DNA of 29,913 nt from JAERML01 sp035687895. GTDB lineage: Bacteria > Bacteroidota > Ignavibacteria > UBA10030 > UBA6906. Location: NCBI GenBank assembly GCA_035687895.1, contig DASRUE010000077.1, positions 1 through 29,913 on the forward strand, read 5' to 3'. Positions 16,253 through 25,162 of the stretch are shown here, in pieces (positions within the stretch are counted from its first letter, which is position 1; every line of letters begins with the position of its first letter). Below the pieces are notes generated by a model. It made no database searches. It saw only the letters and a program-made list of their open reading frames with translations, and was not told where the DNA came from. The translations under genes were made by a program, and so were the position numbers.

Positions 16253-16736
16253 CGTCGCAGGACCAACAGTGCGCAAGGCGACCAAAGCAGACGCAAACAC
16301 CATTTTGAAACTCATCGACGCTCTTGCCGACTACGAAAAGCTCGCTCCTCCCGACGATCTGGCAAAGCAAAGGTTGATTCGGGACATGACCAGTGAGCAT
16401 CCGCGTTTTGATGCCTTCCTCGCTGAAGTTCAAGGGACTGGAGTTGGCTACTCATTTGTATTCGAGACTTATTCGAGTTTCCTGGCACTGCCAACCCTGT
16501 ACCTCGAAGATCTCTTTGTCCTCCCTGAATATAGAAGCAGGAAAGTGGGATACACGCTTTTCACCGCTATGGTAGCTGAGGCACACAAACGCGGATGCGG
16601 AAGAATGGAATGGTCTGTACTTGATTGGAACAGACTTGCCATTGACTTCTACGACCACCTGGGTGCGACTCACATGAAGGAGTGGCTTCTGTATCGGCTT
16701 GGGCGACAGGATATGGAACGGCTGTTGCGTATCTAA
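16236..16736 (+). CDS. GNAT-family N-acetyltransferase, diamine-acetyltransferase-like
   Basis: A 166-residue acetyl-CoA-dependent acetyltransferase. The core is visible: VRKATKADANTILKLIDALADYEKL at the N-terminus, the central strand LYLEDLFVLPEYR (about 88-100), the acetyl-CoA loop RSRKVGYTLF (100-109), then NRLAIDFYDHLGA (130-142). The LEDLFV-x-PEYR and Y-x-x-LGA pattern is that of the spermidine/spermine acetyltransferase group, so a polyamine or similar amine is a reasonable but unproven substrate. The loop has V-G-Y where Q/R-x-x-G-x-G/A is usual, one glycine fewer than normal. The start at 16236 has AAGGAT upstream and lies within the end of the ligase gene (17-bp overlap), which indicates translational coupling. 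Confidence 0.8.
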   Translation: MNSHSDVAGPTVRKATKADANTILKLIDALADYEKLAPPDDLAKQRLIRDMTSEHPRFDAFLAEVQGTGVGYSFVFETYSSFLALPTLYLEDLFVLPEYRSRKVGYTLFTAMVAEAHKRGCGRMEWSVLDWNRLAIDFYDHLGATHMKEWLLYRLGRQDMERLLRI

Positions 16737-16795
16737 GCTGTTTCGATCCAAACAAGATGTCGTTAGACAAATTCCAGGGATGAGACCCGCAGACT

Positions 16796-16812
16796 AGGAT
16801 TCACTGAATCCT
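16796..16812. repeat. Short perfect inverted repeat
   Basis: AGGATTC-ACT-GAATCCT: a 7-bp stem with a 3-base loop, 60 bp after the acetyltransferase stop. There is no T-tract on either side, so it is at most a weak terminator or RNA-stabilising hairpin for the upstream operon. The rest of the 246-bp gap (16737-16982) shows no gene or convincing promoter. Confidence 0.35.
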
Positions 16813-16982
16813 GTAAGTTAGCTGGAGCATCGTTCTTACCGCCACTTTTTTACCCATATGTGTCGGAGTTGCATACTTGCACCCAGCGAATGCGGTGAAT
16901 TCAGCTGATTTTCCGTACTGAGATATTGGCAGGGAATTGGTAACCTAAACAATACCAGCACTATATCAAGGAAGGCGGGTCC

Positions 16983-17366
16983 ATGGACATTCTTTTGGTA
17001 GATGATAACACAGACTATCTCCAGCTCATGAAAGAGGCTTTGTTCATGAGCGGGTACAATGTCCATACTGCTCTAGACGGAATTCAGGGGTGTGAAATTC
17101 TCGCGTCGTCGGACATCGATCTGATCATTTCCGATATCCGCATGCCGCGGTTTGATGGATTGAAATTACATGCTTTCGCACGCGAAGTTGAGAGGTACAA
17201 AAGAACGAGGTTCATTTTTGTTTCCGGATTCAAGGATGTCTACGGCGACGCAGTTACGCTTGATCCCGAGCTTGACTTCTTTTTCGACAAAACCACTCCC
17301 TTTGATGAGATCGTGAAGTTTGTGGACAAACTCATGTTTGGGAATTATGCCGGAGAATGGATCTGA
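16983..17366 (+). CDS. Single-domain response regulator (receiver only)
   Basis: A 127-residue CheY-like receiver with no output domain. The acidic pair is D7-D8, the phospho-acceptor D51 is in LIISDIRMPRFDG, the switch Ser is S81 (FVSGF) and the conserved lysine is K103 (FFDKTTPF). A longer-than-usual loop (GFKDVYGDAVTLDPELD, 82-98) precedes the lysine strand. A GGAAGG ribosome-binding site lies just upstream. No histidine kinase is nearby. It converges on the lamin-tail protein gene with 12 bp between the stops. It may be an intermediate in a phosphorelay or regulate by protein contact. Confidence 0.88.
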   Translation: MDILLVDDNTDYLQLMKEALFMSGYNVHTALDGIQGCEILASSDIDLIISDIRMPRFDGLKLHAFAREVERYKRTRFIFVSGFKDVYGDAVTLDPELDFFFDKTTPFDEIVKFVDKLMFGNYAGEWI

Positions 17367-17378
17367 CGTTTTGAGCTT

Positions 17379-20300
17379 TCAGTCAAGCTTCCCCGCCAAC
17401 ACCACAACACCTTTTGCCGTTTCCAATACACCACCACCCGCGTTGAGAGCCTCCAATAACACCACATACATCCCGATCCGGGCTTTCTGCTGTTCATTGT
17501 TACGGCCATCCCACACAACGTAACCCTGTGAACTCCCCGGCTCGTTGTTCACCAGCCGACGAATCAGTCTTCCCCGCACATCATAGATCTTAATGCTCAT
17601 TGTGGCAACCGTGACAGGTGTCTCGAAGTGGATAATGGTGAAGTCCTCCCTCCCGTCGCCATCGGGTGAGAATGGATTGGGTGAGAAGGACAGAGACGTC
17701 GTTGATGGAAGAACACTCGCGTAAATGCTGTTGACCTTTCCCGGAGTTCCGCCGATCGGAAGCGTGCACGTGCTCCAGCTCCGTCCATCGCTTGCGCCAA
17801 GTGATGGATTGATTCTCTCCAATGATCGTCCGGTGAGTGAAAACACTGCGGGGTTGTGCCAGGCAGATGTGTATGCAACGCTATCAATCGTCGTGCCGAT
17901 CAGATCCTGCACGAGAACATCATCCGCATCATTATTGAGCCCGAGTGATGACACGTCGGCCACACCGACCAGCCGGGGATTATCCAGCAAGTATGGGAAC
18001 AGGGCGAAGATAGTAGAGTCCGAGGCAAGTACGAACAACTCCCCCGGATGAAGCATTTTGGAGGTCGCACTGACAGAGAAGGCATTCTGACCTCCCGAGG
18101 TTGTCGGTCTGTCCAACACGTTCCAATCCTTCATGTCAACATCTATCGCGCTGTTATTGAGCAACTCGATGTACTCGGCATTTTCCGTGAGAGGCGAGAA
18201 CATGATTTCATTGATGACCACTGAGTGCTCTGGGTAGCCAACCCGAACACTCGTGACCATTCGGTTGTTGGACGGCCGGAGATCCAGGCTGTATTCAACC
18301 AGCGCAAGTGAAGCATTGTCACCCGGCGGAGGGTTCGGCCATTCGAGTGATGCCACAAGTGTTTCCCTGCGCGCGAGCTGTTGCGTGATGTCCATGCGAC
18401 GAATCAGTTCATTGGGAGCTGCGACACTGTCCCTGTTGCGATCGTGATAGAGAAGGAGGGCGAATTGCGTGCTGTTGAGTCTGCCGCGGTTCCGCACCGT
18501 AATTGAGATTTGAGCGGATGACCCGGGCAAAGCCCTCTCAGCATTTGCCCGTACCACTTCAAGGTCATGGTCGACAGTGATTACAGAGTTCGCTCGTCCG
18601 GGAGTTGCACGTAGCGAGTCTTCGGATGTCGCCCAGTTCGTGGAATCATTCGATGGATCCCGGAGGTCGCGCCGTTCAAGCGAAGCCCCGCCAGCACCAC
18701 CCCAGGCAGGTTGATAAAACAGACTGTCCATTATGCTCCCGCGATTGTCCTGGAGGACAGCCGCATCTCCCCCATTATTCCAGAGGAATGTTGGAAGGGC
18801 AATAACCTGAACGCTCTGTCCGGGAAAGTCAGGATATGCTGACCGAAGAAGGGCTGTATCCTTGGCAACAACAGCATGGCCGCCGGGCGGAAGAAGGATT
18901 GCAGATTGAGAAACAGTGTAGCGTGAGTTCATCGCACGATTCCCAATTCTCCACAACTTCAGATCGATTGTGTCTGAAGAGACATTCGCCAGTTCCACCC
19001 ATTCGGGAACTCCTGAGGGCGGCGCATACATGATTTCATTGATGAGAACGCCCCCCACCGGATACCCCACTACGAACACCTTGTGCAGAATGTTATTTGT
19101 CGAATCTTCATCCACTTGATAGGCAGCTACGCCAATCAAGGAAAGAGACCCAACGCGCACTGAGGGGATCTGAAATGAGCACACAATGGAATCCAATGGC
19201 TGCAACGGTGTGGGTTGGTTTACTGATCCGATGAGTTCAGACGGCTGTCCGACCGAGTCATTGTTTGCGTCATGAAAGAGTGAGACACCAAACGGCCCGG
19301 CCGCCTCGATTCCCGGATTACTCACCTCAACCATTACTACCACGGTGTCACCCGCAACGGGAGAAACGGACAGGACAAAAAGGCTGTCAACCCGAAGGTC
19401 ATGGTCATTGCGGGTGATGCTATTCCGAACACCCGGCGTACTGCGCAACGCGTGGCGGGAGCTCCCCCAATTCGACTGGCCGCCCGACGGGCCAATCGGA
19501 TCCTTGCGCTCCAGTGAAAACCCGCCGGCGCTTCCTCCCCAGCTGGGGAGGTACTGAACAGAATCCATGACTGCGACCCTGTCATCATACAGTGTTACTG
19601 CGTCTCCTGAATTGTTGAATGCCGGCATATTTGGCACAGCGATGACCCGGGAGAATATTTGCGGATGTACATCCATGAATGCTGCGGAATCACGAGTGAG
19701 CACCACATAACCTCCACGGCGTATGAACAGAGAAGTGGCACTGATCATTCTCCTCGAGGTGGAGGTGTTGTCCGAAATGAGCCATCCTCTCAGATTGATG
19801 GAATCGTCTCGTGTGTTATACAACTCCACCCATTCAGGCTCCGGCGCGGAGGGTGCGTACATGACTTCGTTCACCACAACGCTCGACGACCGGTATCCAA
19901 TTGTCACCGGGGCCTTCTGTAGGTTGTTCGTTGTATCTTGATCCGCGCCATACACAATCTTTGTCATCACCAGGCGCTGGCCTGGTGGCCAAGGAGTCAG
20001 GGGTGTCGCAACCATAGTCGATTCTGCAACACCGAGTGGCTGAGAGTGCAGTATGGACGCCGCAAGCTCGACTGCCTGAGGCAGGGAATCGCTATTCGCG
20101 TCAACGAAGAAGTCCACGCCGAATGCGGGGGCAGTCAGTTCACCGAGGTTCCTGACAATCGCGATGCATAGGAGTGAATCACCTTCAACAGGCGAAGTCG
20201 GCATCACCTGAATGCCCGTTGCTGCAAGGTCGTGCGATCTTCGGACGGTGATGATCAGGTCGTCAATGCGGAATGTTCCCGTGGTGCCGGAGGCATCTGG

Positions 20301-20801
20301 CACTATCCGCCAGCGAAAACGCGTGGTGGAAACACCCGCCAGCACCGAAGGGAGGGCGAGGCTGGCTTGTACGTAGGATGTCGTTCCGGGATTGGTGAGA
20401 CTATCACCGATCTGGAGCGTGTATGTCGAGCCGCCATCAAGTGATGCCTCGAGCACAACACGCGCAAGATGCGTGGAGGACCGACGTGTGTAAAACACGA
20501 TTCGATCCGGGACGAGGCCGGAGAAATTCAGGTTTGGGGAAATGAGCGATTGCTCAATCGTCGCATTAGTGGAGAGGACTGCATTGGGTAAAGATCGTGC
20601 CGTTGACGCCGCCGTAGTGAAGTCGTCAATCCCCTGCGTCCGGTTCTGAGTTGACGTCCAGCCGCTCGGTAACAATGGTGGTGAGGTGGAATCAAAGCTC
20701 TCGACATATGGAAACGCAGCTATCTGGCCGTACGATTGGCTGTGGATGTTCCCGAGGAACAGAACTGAGAAGAAAAGAACAAGACGGCGGCGGCTCTCCA
20801 T
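17379..20801 (-). CDS. Large secreted lamin-tail/CARDB repeat protein with FlgD-like C-terminal domain
   Basis: A 1140-residue surface protein. A signal peptide covers about 1-26. A jelly-roll-like N-terminal domain (about 30-188: ESFDSTSPPLLPSGW, IDDLIITVRR) resembles cleaved-adhesin/choice-of-anchor J domains. Three tandem modules of about 277 residues follow, each a CARDB-like beta domain starting HDL (about 190, 467, 745) plus a lamin-tail domain starting V-x-NE(I/V)M (about 308, 585, 861). The final 110 residues form a FlgD-type Ig domain (SFSPNPFSPDGDG, IYDVRGRLIRRL, GMYVVLLEA), as found at the C-termini of type IX secretion substrates. The ATG at 20801 has GAGGA six bases upstream; a GTG at 20804 is adjacent. 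The role is probably adhesion or matrix building. Orphan receiver genes flank it on both sides. Confidence 0.85.
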   Translation of the reverse strand: MESRRRLVLFFSVLFLGNIHSQSYGQIAAFPYVESFDSTSPPLLPSGWTSTQNRTQGIDDFTTAASTARSLPNAVLSTNATIEQSLISPNLNFSGLVPDRIVFYTRRSSTHLARVVLEASLDGGSTYTLQIGDSLTNPGTTSYVQASLALPSVLAGVSTTRFRWRIVPDASGTTGTFRIDDLIITVRRSHDLAATGIQVMPTSPVEGDSLLCIAIVRNLGELTAPAFGVDFFVDANSDSLPQAVELAASILHSQPLGVAESTMVATPLTPWPPGQRLVMTKIVYGADQDTTNNLQKAPVTIGYRSSSVVVNEVMYAPSAPEPEWVELYNTRDDSINLRGWLISDNTSTSRRMISATSLFIRRGGYVVLTRDSAAFMDVHPQIFSRVIAVPNMPAFNNSGDAVTLYDDRVAVMDSVQYLPSWGGSAGGFSLERKDPIGPSGGQSNWGSSRHALRSTPGVRNSITRNDHDLRVDSLFVLSVSPVAGDTVVVMVEVSNPGIEAAGPFGVSLFHDANNDSVGQPSELIGSVNQPTPLQPLDSIVCSFQIPSVRVGSLSLIGVAAYQVDEDSTNNILHKVFVVGYPVGGVLINEIMYAPPSGVPEWVELANVSSDTIDLKLWRIGNRAMNSRYTVSQSAILLPPGGHAVVAKDTALLRSAYPDFPGQSVQVIALPTFLWNNGGDAAVLQDNRGSIMDSLFYQPAWGGAGGASLERRDLRDPSNDSTNWATSEDSLRATPGRANSVITVDHDLEVVRANAERALPGSSAQISITVRNRGRLNSTQFALLLYHDRNRDSVAAPNELIRRMDITQQLARRETLVASLEWPNPPPGDNASLALVEYSLDLRPSNNRMVTSVRVGYPEHSVVINEIMFSPLTENAEYIELLNNSAIDVDMKDWNVLDRPTTSGGQNAFSVSATSKMLHPGELFVLASDSTIFALFPYLLDNPRLVGVADVSSLGLNNDADDVLVQDLIGTTIDSVAYTSAWHNPAVFSLTGRSLERINPSLGASDGRSWSTCTLPIGGTPGKVNSIYASVLPSTTSLSFSPNPFSPDGDGREDFTIIHFETPVTVATMSIKIYDVRGRLIRRLVNNEPGSSQGYVVWDGRNNEQQKARIGMYVVLLEALNAGGGVLETAKGVVVLAGKLD

Positions 20802-20840
20802 CACGGATCCTCGAAGGTGGGCTGGTCAGTATTCTGCGAA

Positions 20841-20869
20841 AGTGTAACAAACTCTTCTTCGATTTGCAA
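20841..20869 (-). promoter_or_regulatory. Promoter of the lamin-tail protein gene
   Basis: On the minus strand TTGCAA (20864-20869), a 17-bp spacer and TACACT (20841-20846), each four of six consensus matches. It is divergent from the receiver-gene promoter; the two -35 boxes are 30 bp apart. Confidence 0.5.
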
Positions 20870-20899
20870 GTGAGCCAGGATGCCGTCAGGACGCAGGTG

Positions 20900-20930
20900 T
20901 TGACTTTATATCGTAGATTGGGTATATAAT
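20900..20930 (+). promoter_or_regulatory. Strong sigma70-type promoter of the second receiver gene
   Basis: TTGACT (20900-20905) with TATATA 17 bp downstream (20923-20928) or TATAAT 19 bp downstream (20925-20930), the closest match to consensus in the window. Start near 20936 leaves a leader of only about 19 nt before the TTG start codon. Confidence 0.75.
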
Positions 20931-20954
20931 TCACACAATTTTGAGGCCTCCCCT

Positions 20955-21326
20955 TTGGATCCTGCACCACCGACTATACTGTTTGTTGATGACGATGATG
21001 AGTTGAGAGAGATCGTCAAGATGCAACTTACTGAAGAGGGTTATGACGTTGACGAAGCTGTGGATGGGTTGGTTGCTATGGAAAAACTGCAGCAGCGAGC
21101 GTACGACCTGGTCCTGTTGGACATTACTATGCCAGTGAAAACAGGTATGGATGTTTTGAGTTTTGTGAAGGAACAATCCATGAAGTGCCACGTCATAATG
21201 CTGACAGGGGTGGTTGGCCTATCGATGGCGATCGACAGCCTCAATCTCGGTGCCGACGACTATATCACCAAACCCTACAACATGGACTATCTCCTCTCCT
21301 CCATCAAACGAGTCCTGAGCGAATAG
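20955..21326 (+). CDS. Single-domain response regulator (receiver only)
   Basis: A 123-residue CheY-like receiver with acidic residues D12-D14, phospho-acceptor D56 (LVLLDITMPVKTG), switch T84 (MLTGV) and K106 (YITKPYN); no output domain. The frame has no ATG or GTG near the front. The TTG at 20955, with GAGG nine bases upstream and just after a strong promoter, is the only sensible start. The receiver is complete and shows all catalytic residues, so it should be phosphorylatable. It is distinct in sequence from the receiver at 16983-17366. It is monocistronic, ending in a bidirectional terminator, and divergent from the lamin-tail protein gene. Confidence 0.9.
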   Translation: MDPAPPTILFVDDDDELREIVKMQLTEEGYDVDEAVDGLVAMEKLQQRAYDLVLLDITMPVKTGMDVLSFVKEQSMKCHVIMLTGVVGLSMAIDSLNLGADDYITKPYNMDYLLSSIKRVLSE

Positions 21327-21349
21327 GGCAAGACTGGATCGATAGAAAA

Positions 21350-21380
21350 ACAAAAGGCGACCTTGTTGGCCGCCTTTTGT
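21350..21380. terminator. Bidirectional intrinsic terminator between the receiver gene and ahcY
   Basis: Perfect 10-bp stem ACAAAAGGCG / CGCCTTTTGT (21350-21359 and 21371-21380), with a further CC/GG pair inside and a TTGTT loop. On the minus strand the hairpin is followed by TTTTTC, making it a strong terminator for ahcY; on the plus strand the T-run is within the stem only. Confidence 0.85.
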
Positions 21381-21405
21381 CCTTACTGTGAACCAACCCT
21401 GGCGT

Positions 21406-22686
21406 TCACGTGCCGGCGCTATAGTCGCTCGCGTACTTGATTTGCTCCGGTGTCAGCTTGTCGATGGTAATCCCCTGGGTCTTGAGCTTCAACAGCCCGA
21501 TTTCTTGATCCTGCTCCGGCGAAATATCGTGCACGGTATTCTCGAGACGTTTCCCTTTCTTGTCAACCTCGGCAAGCCGGAGTTGCGACATAAACTGATT
21601 CGCAAACGACATATCCATCACCTCGCTCGGGTGACCCTCAGCAGCCGCCAGATTTACGAGTCTCCCTTGTGCGAGGACGTAGACCCGGCGCCCGTTCTTG
21701 AGAACGTATTCCTCGTTATCGTCCCGGATTGTCCTCTTGGATTTCATCACCTTTGCGAGATCGGTCAGATTGATTTCACAATCATAATGACCGGTATTAC
21801 AGACGATCGCTCCGTCCTTCATGGACTCGAAGTGCCGCCTCACAATGATATCCTTAACGCCGGTTGCCGTAACAAACACATCACCCACTTTCGCGGCTTC
21901 GTCCATGGTCATCACACGATGCCCCTCAAGGGTCGCCTTCAATGCCGCTGTAGGTTTCACTTCCGTCACAATCACGTTCGCACCGAGCCCCTTCGCACGC
22001 AATGCAACACCCTTGCCGCAGTGACCGAATCCGGCAACGACGAAGTTCTTGCCGGCAAGGAGGACACTGGTTGCGCGGAGGATGCCATCAAGCGTTGATT
22101 GACCGGTTCCATAAACGTTGTCGAAGTCCCATTTCGTTTCGGCATCATTCACAGCGATCACGGGGTACTTCAGCGCCCCATCGGATGCCATGGCACGAAG
22201 ACGATGAACACCGGTGGTTGTTTCCTCGGTCCCGCCGATAACATACTTCTCAGCAAACTCCGGATGCTTGTTATGAATGGTAAAAATGAGGTCGGCGCCA
22301 TCATCAAGTGTCAGGTTCGGATGAAATTTCAGTGTCTCCTCAATGCACCAGTAGAACTCCTTTACGTCCATACCATGCCATGCGAAGATCGAAATCCCAT
22401 CTGCGGCCAGAGCCGCGGCGACCGCATCGTTTGTAGAGAGAGGGTTACACCCGCTCCAGCTGACGTCTGCTCCGGCTTCCGCGAGTGTTCTTATCAGCAC
22501 GGCGGTCTCCTTGGTTACGTGGAGACATCCTGCAATCCGGTACCCCTTGAGGGGCTTGGACTTCCGATATTTCTCGCGCAACGCCATCAATACAGGCATC
22601 CGTGATTCCGCCCATTCGATAAGCTTTGCACCTTCATCTGCAAGTTTCAAACTCGCCACTTTGTACTTTCCTGGCTTCGAATCCAT
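21406..22686 (-). CDS. ahcY: Adenosylhomocysteinase (S-adenosyl-L-homocysteine hydrolase)
   Basis: Splits S-adenosylhomocysteine into adenosine and homocysteine, closing the methyl cycle begun by metK. The 426-residue protein has the substrate-domain segments AGCLHVTKETAVL and SGCNPLSTNDAVAAAL, the nicked NAD-binding motif VVAGFGHCGKGVALRAKGLGA (about 214-234), NDAETKWDFDNVYGTGQS and CNTGHYDCEI. It is the short form without the 40-residue insertion of many bacterial enzymes, and its C-terminus (YASDYSAGT) lacks the usual YRY-type ending. The ATG at 22686 has AAGGA six bases upstream; the GTG at 22698 is less likely. It lies 50 bp downstream of metK and ends at a strong terminator. No SAH riboswitch is visible. 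Confidence 0.96.
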   Translation of the reverse strand: MDSKPGKYKVASLKLADEGAKLIEWAESRMPVLMALREKYRKSKPLKGYRIAGCLHVTKETAVLIRTLAEAGADVSWSGCNPLSTNDAVAAALAADGISIFAWHGMDVKEFYWCIEETLKFHPNLTLDDGADLIFTIHNKHPEFAEKYVIGGTEETTTGVHRLRAMASDGALKYPVIAVNDAETKWDFDNVYGTGQSTLDGILRATSVLLAGKNFVVAGFGHCGKGVALRAKGLGANVIVTEVKPTAALKATLEGHRVMTMDEAAKVGDVFVTATGVKDIIVRRHFESMKDGAIVCNTGHYDCEINLTDLAKVMKSKRTIRDDNEEYVLKNGRRVYVLAQGRLVNLAAAEGHPSEVMDMSFANQFMSQLRLAEVDKKGKRLENTVHDISPEQDQEIGLLKLKTQGITIDKLTPEQIKYASDYSAGT

Positions 22687-22736
22687 TGGTTCCTTCACGT
22701 GATTATTTGTAAATGACGAGTAAACTCTCTCTTTCC

Positions 22737-23882
22737 TTAGTTCTTAACCGCCCTCTGTAGCGTCTTTACCAAGTCCAACTGTTCCCATGAAAAATCCTTG
22801 TCATTGCGACCGAAGTGGCCATAGGCCGCCGTCTTTTGGTAGATTGGACGAAGAAGTTTCAGCCGCTTGATGATGCCACGTGGTGTCATGTCCACTTCGC
22901 GCATAATGATGCCATCGAGTTCGGCGTCTGGAATCCGCCCCGTGCCGTACGTGTTCACATGAACCGACACCGGTTGCGCAACACCGATGGCATAGGCCAC
23001 CTGGATGAGACATTCATCGGCGAAGCCGGCAGCTACGATGTTCTTAGCGAGGTGGCGGGTTGCATACGCGGCGCTGCGGTCGACCTTGGAAGGATCCTTG
23101 CCGGAAAACGCCCCACCGCCGTGTGGGGCACGACCACCATACGTATCCACAATAATCTTGCGTCCTGTCAGACCGGTGTCACCGTGCGGTCCTCCAATCT
23201 CGAAGCGACCGGTGGGATTCACGTGTATGATGGTCTTCTTGTCGCGCAGGTGTTCAGGAATCACTGCGTGAATGACGTTGTGAACAACATCGTCATAGAT
23301 TTTCTTTTGCGACGCACTGGGATCGTGCTGAGTGGAGATTACGATAGTATGCACACGGATAGGCTTTCGGCCGTTGTAATCAATAGTAACCTGCGACTTC
23401 GCGTCCGGCCGAAGATACGGCATCAGTTTCGGTTGCTTTTTCCTGATGTCCGACAACCGCTTTACTAGCTTGTGGGCAAACATGATCGGCATTGGCATGT
23501 ACTCGGGGGTTTCGCTCGTTGCGTAGCCGAACATCATTCCCTGATCCCCTGCCCCACCCGTATCAACACCCTGCGCAATATCGGGCGATTGAGCATGAAT
23601 ACTGGAAATGACCGAGCACGAATCCGCATCAAAACGGTACTCAGCCTTTGTGTACCCGATATCGCGGATTACCTGACGCACAATATCCTGGACTTCGATA
23701 TAGGCTGTCGTGGTGATCTCACCACCTACGAAGGCGAGACCGGTTGTTACAAAACTCTCACATGCCACGCGCGCGCGCTTGTCCTGCGCGAGAATTGCGT
23801 CCAACACCGCATCAGAAATCTGGTCACAAACTTTGTCCGGATGGCCTTCGGAAACAGACTCGGACGTAAACAAATACGACAT
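22737..23882 (-). CDS. metK: S-adenosylmethionine synthetase
   Basis: Makes S-adenosylmethionine from ATP and methionine in the cytoplasm. The 381-residue protein has all three domains and the signatures: SEGHPDKVCDQISDAVLD (10-27), the hexapeptide GAGDQG (110-115), the P-loop GGGAFSGKD (about 259-267), and HVNPTGRFEIGGPHGDTGLTG. The final part, AAYGHFGRND, is typical. GAGGT ten bases upstream supports the ATG at 23882. It lies between the nucleotidyltransferase (123 bp upstream) and ahcY (50 bp downstream), all on the minus strand. I could not recognise a SAM riboswitch in the 123-bp leader, nor a confident promoter. Confidence 0.97.
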   Translation of the reverse strand: MSYLFTSESVSEGHPDKVCDQISDAVLDAILAQDKRARVACESFVTTGLAFVGGEITTTAYIEVQDIVRQVIRDIGYTKAEYRFDADSCSVISSIHAQSPDIAQGVDTGGAGDQGMMFGYATSETPEYMPMPIMFAHKLVKRLSDIRKKQPKLMPYLRPDAKSQVTIDYNGRKPIRVHTIVISTQHDPSASQKKIYDDVVHNVIHAVIPEHLRDKKTIIHVNPTGRFEIGGPHGDTGLTGRKIIVDTYGGRAPHGGGAFSGKDPSKVDRSAAYATRHLAKNIVAAGFADECLIQVAYAIGVAQPVSVHVNTYGTGRIPDAELDGIIMREVDMTPRGIIKRLKLLRPIYQKTAAYGHFGRNDKDFSWEQLDLVKTLQRAVKN

Positions 23883-24005
23883 GACATACCTCAGTTAATG
23901 TTGGGTTTCGTTAGTTCAAGTCTTGACGCAACAACCGGGAGATGTCGGGAGTGACTTCCCTTTCCCTACCTGAGCAATTCAAGGACAAGGGGCGCCGGGG
24001 AATTC

Positions 24006-24983
24006 TCAGTAGAAGTCGATTTCAGAGGAACCTCCAACGTTGATCCGTTTGTAACTCCCCTTCACAATCGATCCGTTCCCGACAATGGAGTTGTCGAGCA
24101 ACGCCTTGTGCACTTGCGCGTCTTCGCTGATGATGGAGTTCCGAACAACCGACTCCGTGATGGACGCACGCTCACCAACGGTCGTATATGGGCCAATTAC
24201 GCAATGAGAAATGGTCGCCGTGGAGGCGATAAAGACGGGCTCAACTACAACGACCCCATCCATTTTTCGCGAGGTGGACTTCTTCTCCAGCAGGGAGCGG
24301 TTCGTCGAAAGCAGCGTCTCAGGCTTCCCGCAGTCATACCAACCCTCAACCGGAAAAGTGGTCATCTTCTCCCCCCGCTCAATCATCATTTGCAGTGCAT
24401 CTGTTAGCTGATACTCCCCTTTCGTCCGTTTGTCCTTTTCGACGATCTCGTTCAAACAGGACACCAGGAGCCCTGGATTGTGAATGTAGTACAGACCCAC
24501 GATAGCCAGGTTGCTTACCGGTTTCTCAGGCTTCTCCACAAGCCGCGAGATGGAACCGTTCACCATTTCCGCAACACCAAAACGCCGGGGGTCATCCACT
24601 GCCTTGACGCCCAGGGATGAATGAGAGAGCTTGAGAACGGGGAGAAGGTCTACGTCGAAAATAGTATCGCCCAGAATGATGAGAATCGGATCGCGCCCGA
24701 TCGTGTGTTTGGTGAGATAAATTGCATGGCCGAGCCCGAGCCGATCTTCCTGCTCTACGTAGTCCACTGTGAATGATGGATACGTACTGGAGACGTACTC
24801 CCTGATTTTCTCACTCATATGGCCAACGATAATCGTTGCTTCGGTAACGCCCTCAGCGATAATCTTGTCGAGAATATGAGCCAGGATGGGTTTCCCCGCC
24901 ACATTCAGAAGCACTTTCGGGATGGTGAATGTGTGAGGTCGGAGTCTGCTTCCTACTCCAGCCACCGGAATGATCGCACGCAT
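24006..24983 (-). CDS. Sugar-1-phosphate nucleotidyltransferase with left-handed beta-helix tail
   Basis: A 325-residue enzyme of the RmlA-like nucleotidyltransferase family. The activation motif GVGSRLRPHTFTIPKVLLNVAGKP (9-32) has the essential R and K, LGDTIF carries the metal-binding Asp, and EYQLTDALQ and GWYDCGKPETLL line the sugar pocket. The C-terminal 80 residues show hexapeptide-type repeats (ISHCVIGPYTTVGERASI), forming a left-handed beta helix. This long form resembles glucose-1-phosphate thymidylyl/uridylyltransferases; the sugar and base cannot be fixed. The ATG at 24983 gives the canonical MRAIIPVAG start although no ribosome-binding site is visible. It supplies activated sugar for the envelope, in keeping with the O-antigen-ligase-like gene nearby. 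Confidence 0.85.
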   Translation of the reverse strand: MRAIIPVAGVGSRLRPHTFTIPKVLLNVAGKPILAHILDKIIAEGVTEATIIVGHMSEKIREYVSSTYPSFTVDYVEQEDRLGLGHAIYLTKHTIGRDPILIILGDTIFDVDLLPVLKLSHSSLGVKAVDDPRRFGVAEMVNGSISRLVEKPEKPVSNLAIVGLYYIHNPGLLVSCLNEIVEKDKRTKGEYQLTDALQMMIERGEKMTTFPVEGWYDCGKPETLLSTNRSLLEKKSTSRKMDGVVVVEPVFIASTATISHCVIGPYTTVGERASITESVVRNSIISEDAQVHKALLDNSIVGNGSIVKGSYKRINVGGSSEIDFY

Positions 24984-25031
24984 GAGTGAAAATGGGATGA
25001 TGAAACAGGTCAATTGCAAAAATTGCATGAA

Positions 25032-25060
25032 AAGGTACACAAGAATCCCAAGAGAAGCAA
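25032..25060 (-). promoter_or_regulatory. Possible promoter of the nucleotidyltransferase gene
   Basis: On the minus strand TTGCTT (25055-25060), a 17-bp spacer and TACCTT (25032-25037), each three of six consensus matches. Weak, but it has the same spacing as the better promoters in the window. Confidence 0.35.
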
Positions 25061-25162
25061 GGCAACCAGCACTCGACACATTCGACCACTACCCGCGAAA
25101 AAACACTTGAAGCCGCGTAGCTCTCGACGGAGATGTGCAAGATGACGTACAACGCGTCCACA

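Noticed and set aside
21388..22098. 236-codon plus-strand open frame opposite ahcY
   Set aside because: Antisense shadow of a highly conserved enzyme; it also starts beyond the terminator with no promoter.
22815..23468. 217-codon plus-strand open frame opposite metK
   Set aside because: Antisense shadow; no recognisable domain.
23883..24005. Possible SAM riboswitch ahead of metK
   Set aside because: The 123-bp leader lacks the conserved cores of the SAM riboswitch classes I know and has no terminator hairpin; a covariance-model search would be decisive.
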